This document shows positions 8,437-16,108 of a stretch of DNA of 41,426 nucleotides, in pieces (position 1 is the stretch's first letter; every line of letters starts with the position of its first letter). The translations under genes and the position numbers were made by a program. The notes under the pieces were generated by a model. The model searched no databases. It was not told the DNA's origin and worked only from the letters and a program-made list of their open reading frames with translations. This DNA is from an uncultured Collinsella sp. (GTDB taxonomy: Bacteria > Actinomycetota > Coriobacteriia > Coriobacteriales > Coriobacteriaceae). The DNA lies in assembly GCA_900757705.1 (NCBI GenBank), contig CAAEOW010000108.1, positions 1 through 41,426 on the forward strand. Direction: 5' to 3'.

Positions 8437-8594
8437 GACCCTCCACCGCACATCGACCACTCGTGCCGCCCATCCGGTTCTGTATTAAAAACCCGCTAGG
8501 TTATTGTAAAAATGGACATCGGCGCTACTATAGAGCCACTTGTACTTTGTTTGAGCGCAGTGTTTCCAGCCATTTCTATACTGGGGGTAACGAT

Positions 8595-9575
8595 ATGAAG
8601 GACATCACCATCAGCCGCAGGAGCCTTCTGGTCTCTGCCGGCCTGCTCGCGCTCGCTCCGCTCGCCGGATGCGGCGGCAACTCTGGTTCCGGCTCTGCTG
8701 CCGCCGGTTCCGACTACACCGTCGGCATTCTGCAGCTCACCGAGCACTCCGCACTCGACGCCGCCAACGACGGCTTTGTCAAGGCCATCAAGAAGAGCGG
8801 CCTTAAGGTCAAGATCGATCAGAAGAACGCCCAGAACGACCAGTCCACGTGTAAGTCCATCGCCGACAAGTTCGTAGGCGATGGCGTCGATCTGATCTAT
8901 GCCATCGCCACGCCCGCCGCGCAGGCCGCCGCTGGCGCCACCGCCGATATCCCCATCGTGGGCTGCGCCATCACCGACTACGCCGCCTCGGGCCTGGTCC
9001 AGGACAACGAAAAGCCCGGCACCAACGTCACCGGCGCCTCCGACCTCACCCCGGTCGCCGAGCAGCTCGAGATGATGCAGAAGGTCCTGCCCGACGTTAA
9101 AAAGGTCGGCTTGCTCTACTGCACCGCCGAGTCCAACTCCGACGTCCAGATCAAGGCTGCCAAGAAGGAGCTCGACAAGCTGGGCCTGGAGTACACCGAT
9201 TACACCGTCTCGAGCTCCAATGAAATCCAGTCCGTCGTCGAGTCCTCCGTGGGCAAGGTCGACGCGCTCTACTCCCCCACTGACAACACCATCGCCGCGG
9301 GCGCTTCGCAGGTCGGTCAGATCTGCAAGGAGAACAAGCTTCCCTTCGTGACCGGCGAGGAGGGTATGTGCATGGCCGGCGGCCTGTTCACCCTCTCTAT
9401 CAACTATGAGGACCTGGGCTACGCCGCGGGCGAGATGGCCGTTAAGATCCTGAAGGGCGAGGCCAAGCCTGAGGATATGCCGATCAAGCACCTCTCGAGC
9501 AAGAACCTGGTCGTCGTCAAGAATGACGAGATGGCCGAGGCTTTGGGCATCGACCTCTCCGCTCTGGACGAGTAG
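8595..9575 (+). CDS. ABC transporter substrate-binding lipoprotein (TrpX-like)
   Basis: A 326-residue exported lipoprotein. Residues 1-25 form a signal peptide with twin arginines (SRRSLLV) and a lipobox LAGC placing the lipidated Cys at 26; the RR suggests Tat export. The mature part is the ABC_sub_bind fold (PF04392, TrpX type) with two Rossmann lobes, for example YTVGILQLTEHSALDAANDG and VKKVGLLYCTAESNS. Characterised or predicted members bind tryptophan or tyrosine; the ligand here is not proven. The ATG follows GGGGGTAACGAT; upstream in-frame codons add no plausible signal. First gene of a three-gene importer operon. Confidence 0.85.
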   Translation: MKDITISRRSLLVSAGLLALAPLAGCGGNSGSGSAAAGSDYTVGILQLTEHSALDAANDGFVKAIKKSGLKVKIDQKNAQNDQSTCKSIADKFVGDGVDLIYAIATPAAQAAAGATADIPIVGCAITDYAASGLVQDNEKPGTNVTGASDLTPVAEQLEMMQKVLPDVKKVGLLYCTAESNSDVQIKAAKKELDKLGLEYTDYTVSSSNEIQSVVESSVGKVDALYSPTDNTIAAGASQVGQICKENKLPFVTGEEGMCMAGGLFTLSINYEDLGYAAGEMAVKILKGEAKPEDMPIKHLSSKNLVVVKNDEMAEALGIDLSALDE

Positions 9576-9646
9576 CAGTATGCGCGGCGATGTGCCTAGG
9601 GCCCATACTCGCGCCGTTGCCGTGTTATTCAATATCTGAGCCACAG

Positions 9647-9684
9647 GGGCGAACGCCAAAGACCGGCGTTCGCCCTGCTTGTTT
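9647..9684 (+). terminator. Hairpin between substrate-binding and permease genes
   Basis: GGGCGAACGCC (9647-9657) and GGCGTTCGCCC (9665-9675) form a perfect 11-bp stem followed by TGCTTGTTT. It probably gives partial termination or 3'-end protection, so that the binding protein is made in excess over permease and ATPase. Confidence 0.65.
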
Positions 9685-9779
9685 CGGATGAGACAAAACA
9701 TCCGTCCGCCACTCTATTATGCATTGTTACCGCTATCATGGTGACTCGCGTGTCCACCCTATCCTAGGAGGTATGAAGC

Positions 9780-10703
9780 ATGCTCATTGCATTGCAGGGC
9801 GCCGTTTCGCAGGGCGTCCTCTGGGGCATTATGGTGCTTGGCGTGTTTATCACGTTCCGCCTGCTCGACATCCCCGATATGACCTGCGACGGCAGTTTTG
9901 CCCTCGGCGGCTGTGTCTGCGCCGTGCTCATCGTCAATAACGACGTCGACCCGCTGCTCGCCGTTTTGGCCGGCATGTGCGCCGGCGCCATCGCGGGCGC
10001 GGTCACGGGCATTTTGACCACCGTCTTTGAGATTCCCGCAATCCTCGCCGGAATCCTCACCCAGATCAGTCTGTGGTCCATCAACCTGCGTATCATGGGC
10101 AAGTCCAACACGCCCATCCTTGCCAAGGGCACTATCTTCTCGTCTGTCAGCAACATGACGGGTCTGCCGCAGTCCACTGTTGCCATTATCCTAGGCATCG
10201 TGCTGGCCGTGGCCATCGTCGCCATCCTGTACTGGTTCTTTGGCACCGAGATCGGCTCGGCACTGCGTGCCACCGGCAACAACGAGTACATGATCCGCGC
10301 CCTGGGCGTTAACACCAACACCACCAAAATGATCGCCCTCGTGCTCTCCAACGCCCTCATTGGCCTTTCGGGTGCGCTCATCTGCCAGAGCCAGAAGTAT
10401 GCCGACATTGGCATGGGCACCGGCGCCATCGTTATCGGTCTTGCCGCCATCGTCATCGGCGAGGTGCTCGGCCGCCTGCTGCCCGGCGGTCTCACGCAGT
10501 TCTCCGTCCGTCTGGCCTCCGCCGTCTTTGGCTCCGTGGTGTACTTCCTCATCCGCGCCATCGTGCTGCAGCTGGGCATGGACGCCAACGACATGAAACT
10601 GCTCTCTGCTGTGATTGTCGCCGTGGCCCTGTGCGTGCCCGTGGTTTGGGAGCGCTATAAGCTCCGCAGCTCCTACACGAAGGGAGATGAGGCAGATGCT
10701 TAA
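9780..10703 (+). CDS. ABC transporter permease (TrpY-like, BPD_transp_2 family)
   Basis: A 307-residue membrane protein with about 8-9 helices, of the branched-chain/sugar-type permease family (PF02653). The conserved cytosolic loop is visible as ALRATGNNEYMIRALGVNT before a helix LSNALIGLSGALIC. AGGAGG precedes the ATG by 8 nt. Its 3' end overlaps the ATPase start by 8 bp (ATGCTTAA), indicating translational coupling. With the lipoprotein upstream and ATPase downstream it forms one importer, probably for an aromatic amino acid or similar small molecule. Confidence 0.88.
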   Translation: MLIALQGAVSQGVLWGIMVLGVFITFRLLDIPDMTCDGSFALGGCVCAVLIVNNDVDPLLAVLAGMCAGAIAGAVTGILTTVFEIPAILAGILTQISLWSINLRIMGKSNTPILAKGTIFSSVSNMTGLPQSTVAIILGIVLAVAIVAILYWFFGTEIGSALRATGNNEYMIRALGVNTNTTKMIALVLSNALIGLSGALICQSQKYADIGMGTGAIVIGLAAIVIGEVLGRLLPGGLTQFSVRLASAVFGSVVYFLIRAIVLQLGMDANDMKLLSAVIVAVALCVPVVWERYKLRSSYTKGDEADA

Positions 10704-11490
10704 GCTCTCGCACGTCAAGAAGACCTTTAACAAGGGCACCGTCACCGAGAAGCGCGCGCTCACCGGCGTCGACCTTACCCTCAACGACGGCGACTTTGTA
10801 ACTGTGATCGGCGGCAACGGCGCCGGCAAATCCACGCTGCTCAACATGATTGCCGGCGTATATCCGCTCGATTCGGGCGTTATCGAGCTCGACGGCACCG
10901 ACATCTCGCGCCTGAGCGAGTCGCAGCGCGCCAAGTACCTGGGCCGCGTGTTCCAGGATCCCATGCGCGGCACCGCAGCCGACATGCAGATTGCCGAGAA
11001 CTTGGCCCTCGCCAAGCGTCGCGGCCAGCGTCGCGGCCTTTCGTGGGGCGTCACCAAGGCCGAGAAGGACGAGTACGTTGAGTTGCTCAAGCGCCTGGAC
11101 CTTGGCCTGGACACGCGCCTCAACGCCAAGGTCGGCCTGCTTTCGGGTGGCCAGCGCCAGGCACTCACGCTGCTCATGGCCACGCTCACCAAGCCGCGCT
11201 TGCTGCTGCTCGACGAGCACACCGCGGCACTCGACCCCAAGACCGCCTCTAAGGTGCTCAATCTGACCGAGGAGATTGTCGACGAGAACCACCTGACCAC
11301 GCTCATGGTCACGCACAACATGAATGACGCCATCCGTCTGGGCAATCGCCTGATCATGATGCACGAGGGCCACGTTATCTACGACGTGGCGGGCGACGAG
11401 AAGAAGTCGCTCACCGTCGCCGACCTGCTGCAGAAGTTCGAGGAGGTCTCGGGCGGCGAGCTCGCCAACGACCGCATGCTGCTGAGCTAA
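10696..11490 (+). CDS. ABC transporter ATP-binding protein (TrpZ-like)
   Basis: A 264-residue ATPase that powers the importer. Walker A is GGNGAGKST (39-47), the Q-loop FQDP, the signature LLSGGQRQAL, Walker B RLLLLDE and the H-loop VTHNMNDA. All key residues are present. The start at 10696 lies inside the last codons of the permease gene. Two hairpins, one overlapping the stop codon, follow. Confidence 0.9.
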   Translation: MLKLSHVKKTFNKGTVTEKRALTGVDLTLNDGDFVTVIGGNGAGKSTLLNMIAGVYPLDSGVIELDGTDISRLSESQRAKYLGRVFQDPMRGTAADMQIAENLALAKRRGQRRGLSWGVTKAEKDEYVELLKRLDLGLDTRLNAKVGLLSGGQRQALTLLMATLTKPRLLLLDEHTAALDPKTASKVLNLTEEIVDENHLTTLMVTHNMNDAIRLGNRLIMMHEGHVIYDVAGDEKKSLTVADLLQKFEEVSGGELANDRMLLS

Positions 11491-11527
11491 ACCTACCAAA
11501 AGGGACAGGTTTATTTTGGCAGGTTTT
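11489..11527 (+). terminator. Terminator overlapping the stop of the ABC ATPase
   Basis: AAACCTACCAAAA (11489-11501) and TTTTGGCAGGTTT (11514-11526) pair over 13 nt with one mismatch. The stem begins within the TAA stop codon (11488-11490), so transcription ends right after the gene. The loop side carries GGGACAGG, also seen in the R family of hairpins. Confidence 0.75.
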
Positions 11528-11542
11528 ATCTGCGCAAACGTC

Positions 11543-11582
11543 AAAACCGCCGCAAAGGAACAGATACCTTTGCGACGGTTTT
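11543..11582 (+). repeat. Dispersed terminator-like hairpin R1
   Basis: AAAACCGCCGCAAAGG and CCTTTGCGACGGTTTT flank an 8-nt loop AACAGATA. It is the most divergent of five copies of a 40-bp hairpin family; others start at 12590, 15324, 17337 and 19046. Confidence 0.7.
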
Positions 11583-11645
11583 CGCATATCATGTCGATAA
11601 TCCAGCGTCAGCAGGAACCACTGGTTAAGAACTAAGGAAACTGCC

Positions 11646-11745
11646 ATGAGAAGACTCCTTCCCCGTCTTGCTTGACCGCCGCACTCCTTGCCGGCGTGCT
11701 CGCCGGCGGCCCAGCTTACGCCACCGCGGCCACCCCATCTCAAGT
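11646..11745 (+). pseudogene. Remnant of a secreted-protein gene (signal peptide only)
   Basis: After TAAGGAA an ATG opens MRRLLPRLA and stops at TGA (11673-11675). Read in the +2 frame the sequence continues LTAALLAGVLAGGPAYATAA, a convincing hydrophobic core and AYA-type signal peptidase site. Restoring one frame gives a complete Sec signal peptide, but the mature protein is missing: a terminator starts at 11751. It is best read as the 5' stub of a gene lost by frameshift and deletion. The identity of the lost protein is unknown. Confidence 0.45.
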
Positions 11746-11750
11746 TATCG

Positions 11751-11780
11751 GCCCGTCCGATGTGATCGGACGGGCTTTTT
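11751..11780 (+). terminator. Intrinsic terminator
   Basis: GCCCGTCCGAT (11751-11761) and ATCGGACGGGC (11765-11775) form a perfect 11-bp stem with a 3-nt loop and TTTTT. It ends the transcript of the decayed signal-peptide gene, 44 bp before the mscS start. Confidence 0.9.
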
Positions 11781-11823
11781 GGTGGGTATCATGGTTGAAT
11801 GATCATTAGGAGGTTTTCCCTAC

Positions 11824-12591
11824 ATGGAATTGTTTGAACCGATTCTTCATTTCTTTGAGCAGCGCTGGGTCCACAACATCATCTGGGCCGTCATCTTGGT
11901 AATAGTCACCGCCATCGCCGCCAAGGTGGCATCCAAGACCCTGCGCCACCTACTCAACCGAGACGACAACCCGCTTCCCGCATCGAGCATCTTCATCAAC
12001 ATCGCGCGTGCCGTCATTTGGATGATCGGCGGCAGCTTTATCCTCGACAACTGCTTTGGCATTAACGCAAACGCGCTCGTCGCCGCTCTTGGCGTCGGCG
12101 GCATCGCCATCTCGCTCGGCTTTCAGGACACGCTATCAAACCTTATCGGCGGCATGCAAGTGACCTTTATGGGCATCATCAAGCCCGGCGACAATATCGA
12201 GGTCGGCGGCGTGTCGGGCGTGGTCCAGGACATCACTTGGCGCCACACGACCATCGAGGACGCCTGCGGACAGACCATCATCGTCCCCAACTCCAACATC
12301 TCCAAGAACACACTCGTGCACCTCATGCCCTTTGGACGCGTTGTCGTTCCCGTCGCGGTGAAGGACACGTCAAAGTGGGACTCGCTCGATGCGCTGGCAG
12401 ACGAGCTCGCCTGTGCCACCAAGGTCGCCGTTTCACCCATCTCGGGCTTTGACAAGGAACCCTACGTGCTCTTTAGCGAGATCGGCGACTTTGGCATTAA
12501 GGGTAAGATCATCTTTATCGTCAGTGACGACAGCACCACCTTTACGGCAGCCGACGCCTGCATCCGCGCCATCGCCCCCATCATCGCCTAA
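11824..12591 (+). CDS. Small-conductance mechanosensitive channel (MscS family)
   Basis: A 255-residue membrane protein of minimal MscS type. Two helices (about 16-38 and 55-75) precede the pore-lining helix, seen as NALVAALGVGGIAISLGFQDTLSNLIGG with the alternating small residues typical of TM3. The cytosolic beta domain follows (IKPGDNIEVGGVSGVVQDITWRHTTI, then IIVPNSNI). It opens on membrane tension to release solutes during hypo-osmotic shock. AGGAGG lies 12 nt before the ATG. The R2 hairpin starts within its stop codon. Confidence 0.9.
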   Translation: MELFEPILHFFEQRWVHNIIWAVILVIVTAIAAKVASKTLRHLLNRDDNPLPASSIFINIARAVIWMIGGSFILDNCFGINANALVAALGVGGIAISLGFQDTLSNLIGGMQVTFMGIIKPGDNIEVGGVSGVVQDITWRHTTIEDACGQTIIVPNSNISKNTLVHLMPFGRVVVPVAVKDTSKWDSLDALADELACATKVAVSPISGFDKEPYVLFSEIGDFGIKGKIIFIVSDDSTTFTAADACIRAIAPIIA

Positions 12592-12629
12592 AACCACCGC
12601 AAAGGGGACAGGCACCTTTGTGGTGGTTT
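12590..12629 (+). repeat. Dispersed terminator-like hairpin R2
   Basis: Arms AAAACCACCGCAAAGG and CCTTTGTGGTGGTTT surround loop GGACAGGCA. The left arm overlaps the mscS stop codon, so it serves as the mscS terminator. Confidence 0.8.
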
Positions 12630-12685
12630 CGCATCGTGGTACCATGGTTCATATCGTTGTTTAAACGACTAAGGGAGTAGACACC

Positions 12686-14608
12686 ATGGAAGAGGCCTAT
12701 CGTCAAGCGCGCAAGCGCGGCGAACAGGGACGCCGTCGCGCCATCAGCCAAAGCGAGCATCCATATCTTACGGACCTCGACAGCTTGGTCGCCCAGCTTC
12801 CCTGCGGGCAGCGCGAGAACATCGGCCTGCGGGACATTCCGCTCGAAATGGTCGTCGGCACGGTTACCAAAGGTCGCCAGTCCGCCTTTTCGTGTAACTT
12901 TATGCCGCTGCTCCCCTGGAATACCGAATTCGCCCGCAAATGGTCCAACCTCTACGATATCCAAATCTCCGAGGGCTACCGCGACCCCATCATCGTCACC
13001 GAGTTCATGCACCGCTTTTACGTCCAAGAGGGCAACAAGCGTGTCAGCGTCCTCAAATTCCTTGACGCTCCGACGGTTTCGGCCAAGGTGACGCGTCTGT
13101 ACCCCGGTAAGTGGGATTCCGTCGAGAGCCGCCTGTACGGTGAGTTTTGCGCCTTTTGGTACGTATGCCCCCTGTACGAGATTGAGTTTTCGCGCGAGGG
13201 CAGCTACGAGATGCTTGCCAAAATGCTCGGCCAAGATCTTGTCGAAAAATGGCCTCAAAAGAAGGTCGACTACCTACGTCACACCTTCCTGCTCTTTAAG
13301 CGCGCCTATCTTCGCGCGGGCGGCGACCACTTGGACATTACGCCTGCCGATGCCATGCTCGTCTACCTCAACGTCTACAACCAGGACCGTCTGCTGGATA
13401 CGCCGACGGATATCGTCGTCAACCGTCTGTGCAAGATTTGGCGCGAGCTTGTCATTGCCGGCAAAAGCGACGAGGACAAAGTCGATCTTGTCGAAGCGCC
13501 GCAGCCCAACGAGAAAGAGGGCGCACCGACAAAAGCTACCTCGGGCGTGCTCAACTTCTTTATGAGCAAGACCGTCTACTCCACTGCCAATCCCATGCGA
13601 ATCGCCTTTATCCACGAGTTTCCCTGTGCCACGTCGAGCTGGGACAGCCTACACGACCAGGGCCGCCGGTATCTTGATGAGCACTTTGGCGGCATCGTGC
13701 GCACCGAGGCGTTCGAGGACTGCCACGATTCGGACGTGTTCTACGCCGCCGTCGAGACAGCCGTAAAGCACGGGGCGAACGTCATCTTCTCGACCTCACA
13801 CCGGCTCATGGAATACACGCTCAGGGCGTCAGTCGAGTATCCCCAGGTGCGGTTCCTTAACTGCTCAATCGGCCTTCCCCACCAAAGCGTCCGCTCGTAC
13901 TTTGGAAAGATGTACGAGGCCAAGTTCCTACTGGGCGCCCTTGCCGCCAGCATGGCCGACAACCACCGTATTGGCTACCATGCGTCGGTCTTCGCCTCGG
14001 GCGCGCTGAGCGAAATCAACGCCTTCGCTATCGGTGCCTCGCTGCTCGACCCTCGTGCGCAGATTATCCTCACTTGGGGAGATGTTCCCGCCGGCGGTCT
14101 TGCCGAAGCCATGTGTCGCGAGGGCGTGAGCGTCATGACCGGCGCCGATATGTCCAAGTCTCTCGAGGACCCCACCGCCTACGGGCTTCACCGTCTGGTA
14201 AACGGCAAGGAAGTTACCGGTATTGCTATGCCGGTATGGAACTGGGGCCGTTACTACGAACTCATCGTACGCAGCCTACTGCACGGCACATGGGACGAGA
14301 CCGCCGATGACCAGCAGGTGCGCGCCGTCAACTACTGGTACGGTATGAGCTCCGGCGTCATCGATATTCGCTACGCTCCGGGCCTACCCTATCAGACGCG
14401 TAAACTTGTGCAGCTGCTTCGCAACGGCATTGTCGAGGGCTCCATCAACCCATTTGGCGGCGAGCTCCACAGCCAGGACGGCGTGGTTCAGATTGAGGGC
14501 TTCCCTCCCCTGCCGAGTACGCAGATTGTCGAGATGAACTGGCTGGCTGACAACGTTATAGGCTCGATTCCGCAGCTCGATAACGAGCCGGAGGTCCGTG
14601 CCCTATGA
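12686..14608 (+). CDS. Two-domain cytosolic protein: ParB/sulfiredoxin-like N-domain plus BMP-type binding domain
   Basis: A 640-residue protein with no signal peptide or membrane helix. The first ~290 residues hold PIIVTEFMHRFYVQEGNKRVSVLKFL (101-126), whose EGNKRVSVLK core resembles ParB-like/sulfiredoxin-fold nucleotide-handling domains. From about 304 (MRIAFIHEFP) to 625 it resembles the BMP/PnrA family of purine-nucleoside binding proteins, which are normally secreted lipoproteins; YFGKMYEAKFLLGALAA and VTGIAMPVWNWGRYYE are typical-looking segments. A cytosolic BMP domain implies intracellular sensing rather than import. The stop overlaps the start of a metallophosphatase gene by 4 bp (ATGA). 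Function is not established; domain calls are from pattern recognition. Confidence 0.65.
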   Translation: MEEAYRQARKRGEQGRRRAISQSEHPYLTDLDSLVAQLPCGQRENIGLRDIPLEMVVGTVTKGRQSAFSCNFMPLLPWNTEFARKWSNLYDIQISEGYRDPIIVTEFMHRFYVQEGNKRVSVLKFLDAPTVSAKVTRLYPGKWDSVESRLYGEFCAFWYVCPLYEIEFSREGSYEMLAKMLGQDLVEKWPQKKVDYLRHTFLLFKRAYLRAGGDHLDITPADAMLVYLNVYNQDRLLDTPTDIVVNRLCKIWRELVIAGKSDEDKVDLVEAPQPNEKEGAPTKATSGVLNFFMSKTVYSTANPMRIAFIHEFPCATSSWDSLHDQGRRYLDEHFGGIVRTEAFEDCHDSDVFYAAVETAVKHGANVIFSTSHRLMEYTLRASVEYPQVRFLNCSIGLPHQSVRSYFGKMYEAKFLLGALAASMADNHRIGYHASVFASGALSEINAFAIGASLLDPRAQIILTWGDVPAGGLAEAMCREGVSVMTGADMSKSLEDPTAYGLHRLVNGKEVTGIAMPVWNWGRYYELIVRSLLHGTWDETADDQQVRAVNYWYGMSSGVIDIRYAPGLPYQTRKLVQLLRNGIVEGSINPFGGELHSQDGVVQIEGFPPLPSTQIVEMNWLADNVIGSIPQLDNEPEVRAL

Positions 14609-15315
14609 ATATCCTAGCCATTGCCGATGTAGAGGAGCGCTGCCTGTGGGAATGTTTTCGCAAGGAGCGCTTTGAGGACGTTGACCTGATTCTATCCGCA
14701 GGCGACCTGGATCCGGACTATCTTGAGTTTTTGGTCACTGTCATCAACAAACCGCTTGTGTACGTTCGTGGCAACCACGACGACCGCTACGCGCGCCATG
14801 CACCGGGCGGGTGCATTTGTGTTGAGGACAGCGTATATGTGTACCGAGGTATTCGCATTGCGGGTCTGGGCGGTTCCATGCGCTACCGCGACGGCGCGAA
14901 CATGTATACCGAGCGCGAGATGGCAAAACGCATGCGCAAGCTATCGCGAAAAATCGCACTGGTAGACGGATGCGATATTCTACTTACCCATGCACCCGTC
15001 GCAGGCATGGGCGACCTGGACGACCTGCCGCATCGAGGATTCGAGTGCTTTAATGCGGCTCTTGAGTCTTGGGGTCCCGACTATATGATTCACGGGCATG
15101 TGCACCAAAGCTACGGCCCCAACTTTCAACGCGAGCGCCAACACCCATGCGGAACGAAGATTGTCAACGCCTGCGGCTATACCAAGATCGAAATTGACGA
15201 GGCGCGCTACCCCACGCGCGGTTGGAAGGCCGCTTGGCTCAACTCGCAAACCATGCGCCGCGAGCTCAAACGCCACGAAGCAATCGAGTCTTCAACCGCC
15301 AGAACCCCCTGGTAA
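14605..15315 (+). CDS. Calcineurin-like metallophosphoesterase
   Basis: A 236-residue cytosolic phosphoesterase. Metal-binding motifs are GDLD (33-36), GNHD (56-59), THAP with His129, and HGHVH (163-167). The first family motif, normally DxH, is DVE here (ADVEE, Asp8), so one metal ligand is changed. Members split phosphomono- or phosphodiesters, including cyclic nucleotides. The 4-bp overlap with the BMP-like gene implies translational coupling and a joint role, for example ligand-gated nucleotide hydrolysis; this is inference. It ends at the R3 hairpin. Confidence 0.8.
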   Translation: MNILAIADVEERCLWECFRKERFEDVDLILSAGDLDPDYLEFLVTVINKPLVYVRGNHDDRYARHAPGGCICVEDSVYVYRGIRIAGLGGSMRYRDGANMYTEREMAKRMRKLSRKIALVDGCDILLTHAPVAGMGDLDDLPHRGFECFNAALESWGPDYMIHGHVHQSYGPNFQRERQHPCGTKIVNACGYTKIEIDEARYPTRGWKAAWLNSQTMRRELKRHEAIESSTARTPW

Positions 15316-15323
15316 CTGCCAAC

Positions 15324-15383
15324 AACCACCACGAAGGGGATAGGCACCTTTATGGTGGTTTTGCTGACTCGTCCGACCTGTCC
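15324..15383 (+). repeat. Dispersed terminator-like hairpin R3 with conserved tail
   Basis: Arms AACCACCACGAAGG and CCTTTATGGTGGTT surround GGATAGGCA. The 21-nt tail at 15363-15383 is identical to the tail of copy R4 (17379-17399). It lies 8 nt after the phosphoesterase stop. Confidence 0.8.
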
Positions 15384-15429
15384 ATCACGGTGCTTGTGTA
15401 ATTAACGAGAACACTCATTGTTTTGTAAG

Positions 15430-15457
15430 GACGGCGCTCACGTGCCGTCTTTTTTTG
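15430..15457 (+). terminator. Intrinsic terminator before the ECF sigma gene
   Basis: GACGGC (15430-15435) and GCCGTC (15444-15449) with loop GCTCACGT are followed by a run of eight or so Ts. It would stop read-through from the metallophosphoesterase operon. Confidence 0.8.
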
Positions 15458-15547
15458 TCAACTTATGCAGTCTCGACCGTGTTGTATGTAGAGGGACCTC
15501 GCGAGACGCCTTCCCTATATCCACCACGACCAATTGGAGGTGACACT

Positions 15548-16108
15548 ATGCCTGCACGCCGTAACCGCAATAGCACGCTCCGATGCGATGCCGATCAGAT
15601 CGAGCGGGAAGCAAAGCGCTTGGTCGACACGTATTCCGACCTCATCCTTCGATTGTGCTATTCGGCCCTTGGATCCGCTGACGACGCTCAAGACATCTGC
15701 CAGGACACGCTGATCAAGATTCTCCAACGCACTCAACCGTTCGACTCGCTCGAACACGAACGTGCTTGGGTGATCCGAGTCGCACTGAACGCATGTCGCG
15801 ATATCGGCCGTACGCACGCGAATCACCCGGTTGTCGACCTCGATTCGCTCCCCGATTTCTGCGCACCCGTAACACATACCGAGCAAGAATTCGCGCAACG
15901 CGACTGCGCCATTCTTTCCGCTGTCACGGCCCTGCCTCAAGCACAGCGCATCGCCATCTTTTTGCACTACTACGCAGGCATGAGCATCAGGGAAATCGCA
16001 GACGCCGTTCACGCGACGCCAGCTGCAACCGCCCAGCACCTTAGCCGCGGACGTGCGTCACTTCGGCTTTCCTTGAAAGGAGACCACAATGACTACGAAT
16101 TCGAATGA
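15548..16108 (+). CDS. RNA polymerase ECF-type sigma factor
   Basis: A 186-residue sigma-70 family factor with region 2 (about 25-95, SADDAQDICQDTLIKILQ, then WVIRVALNACRD) and region 4 (about 125-175, LPQAQRIAIFLHYYAGMSIREIADAV and a helix-turn-helix LSRGRASLRL), and no region 3: the ECF layout. The ATG at 15548 follows TTGGAGGTGA; an in-frame ATG at 15455 has no such site. The gene overlaps the next, DUF4179, gene by 20 bp, the usual arrangement for a sigma factor and its membrane-bound controller. Target promoters are unknown. Confidence 0.9.
   Translation: MPARRNRNSTLRCDADQIEREAKRLVDTYSDLILRLCYSALGSADDAQDICQDTLIKILQRTQPFDSLEHERAWVIRVALNACRDIGRTHANHPVVDLDSLPDFCAPVTHTEQEFAQRDCAILSAVTALPQAQRIAIFLHYYAGMSIREIADAVHATPAATAQHLSRGRASLRLSLKGDHNDYEFE

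Noticed and set aside
8437..8594. T-box or Trp leader upstream of the TrpX-like gene
   Set aside because: No AGGGTGGNACCGCG-like block, specifier stem or Trp-codon peptide was found.
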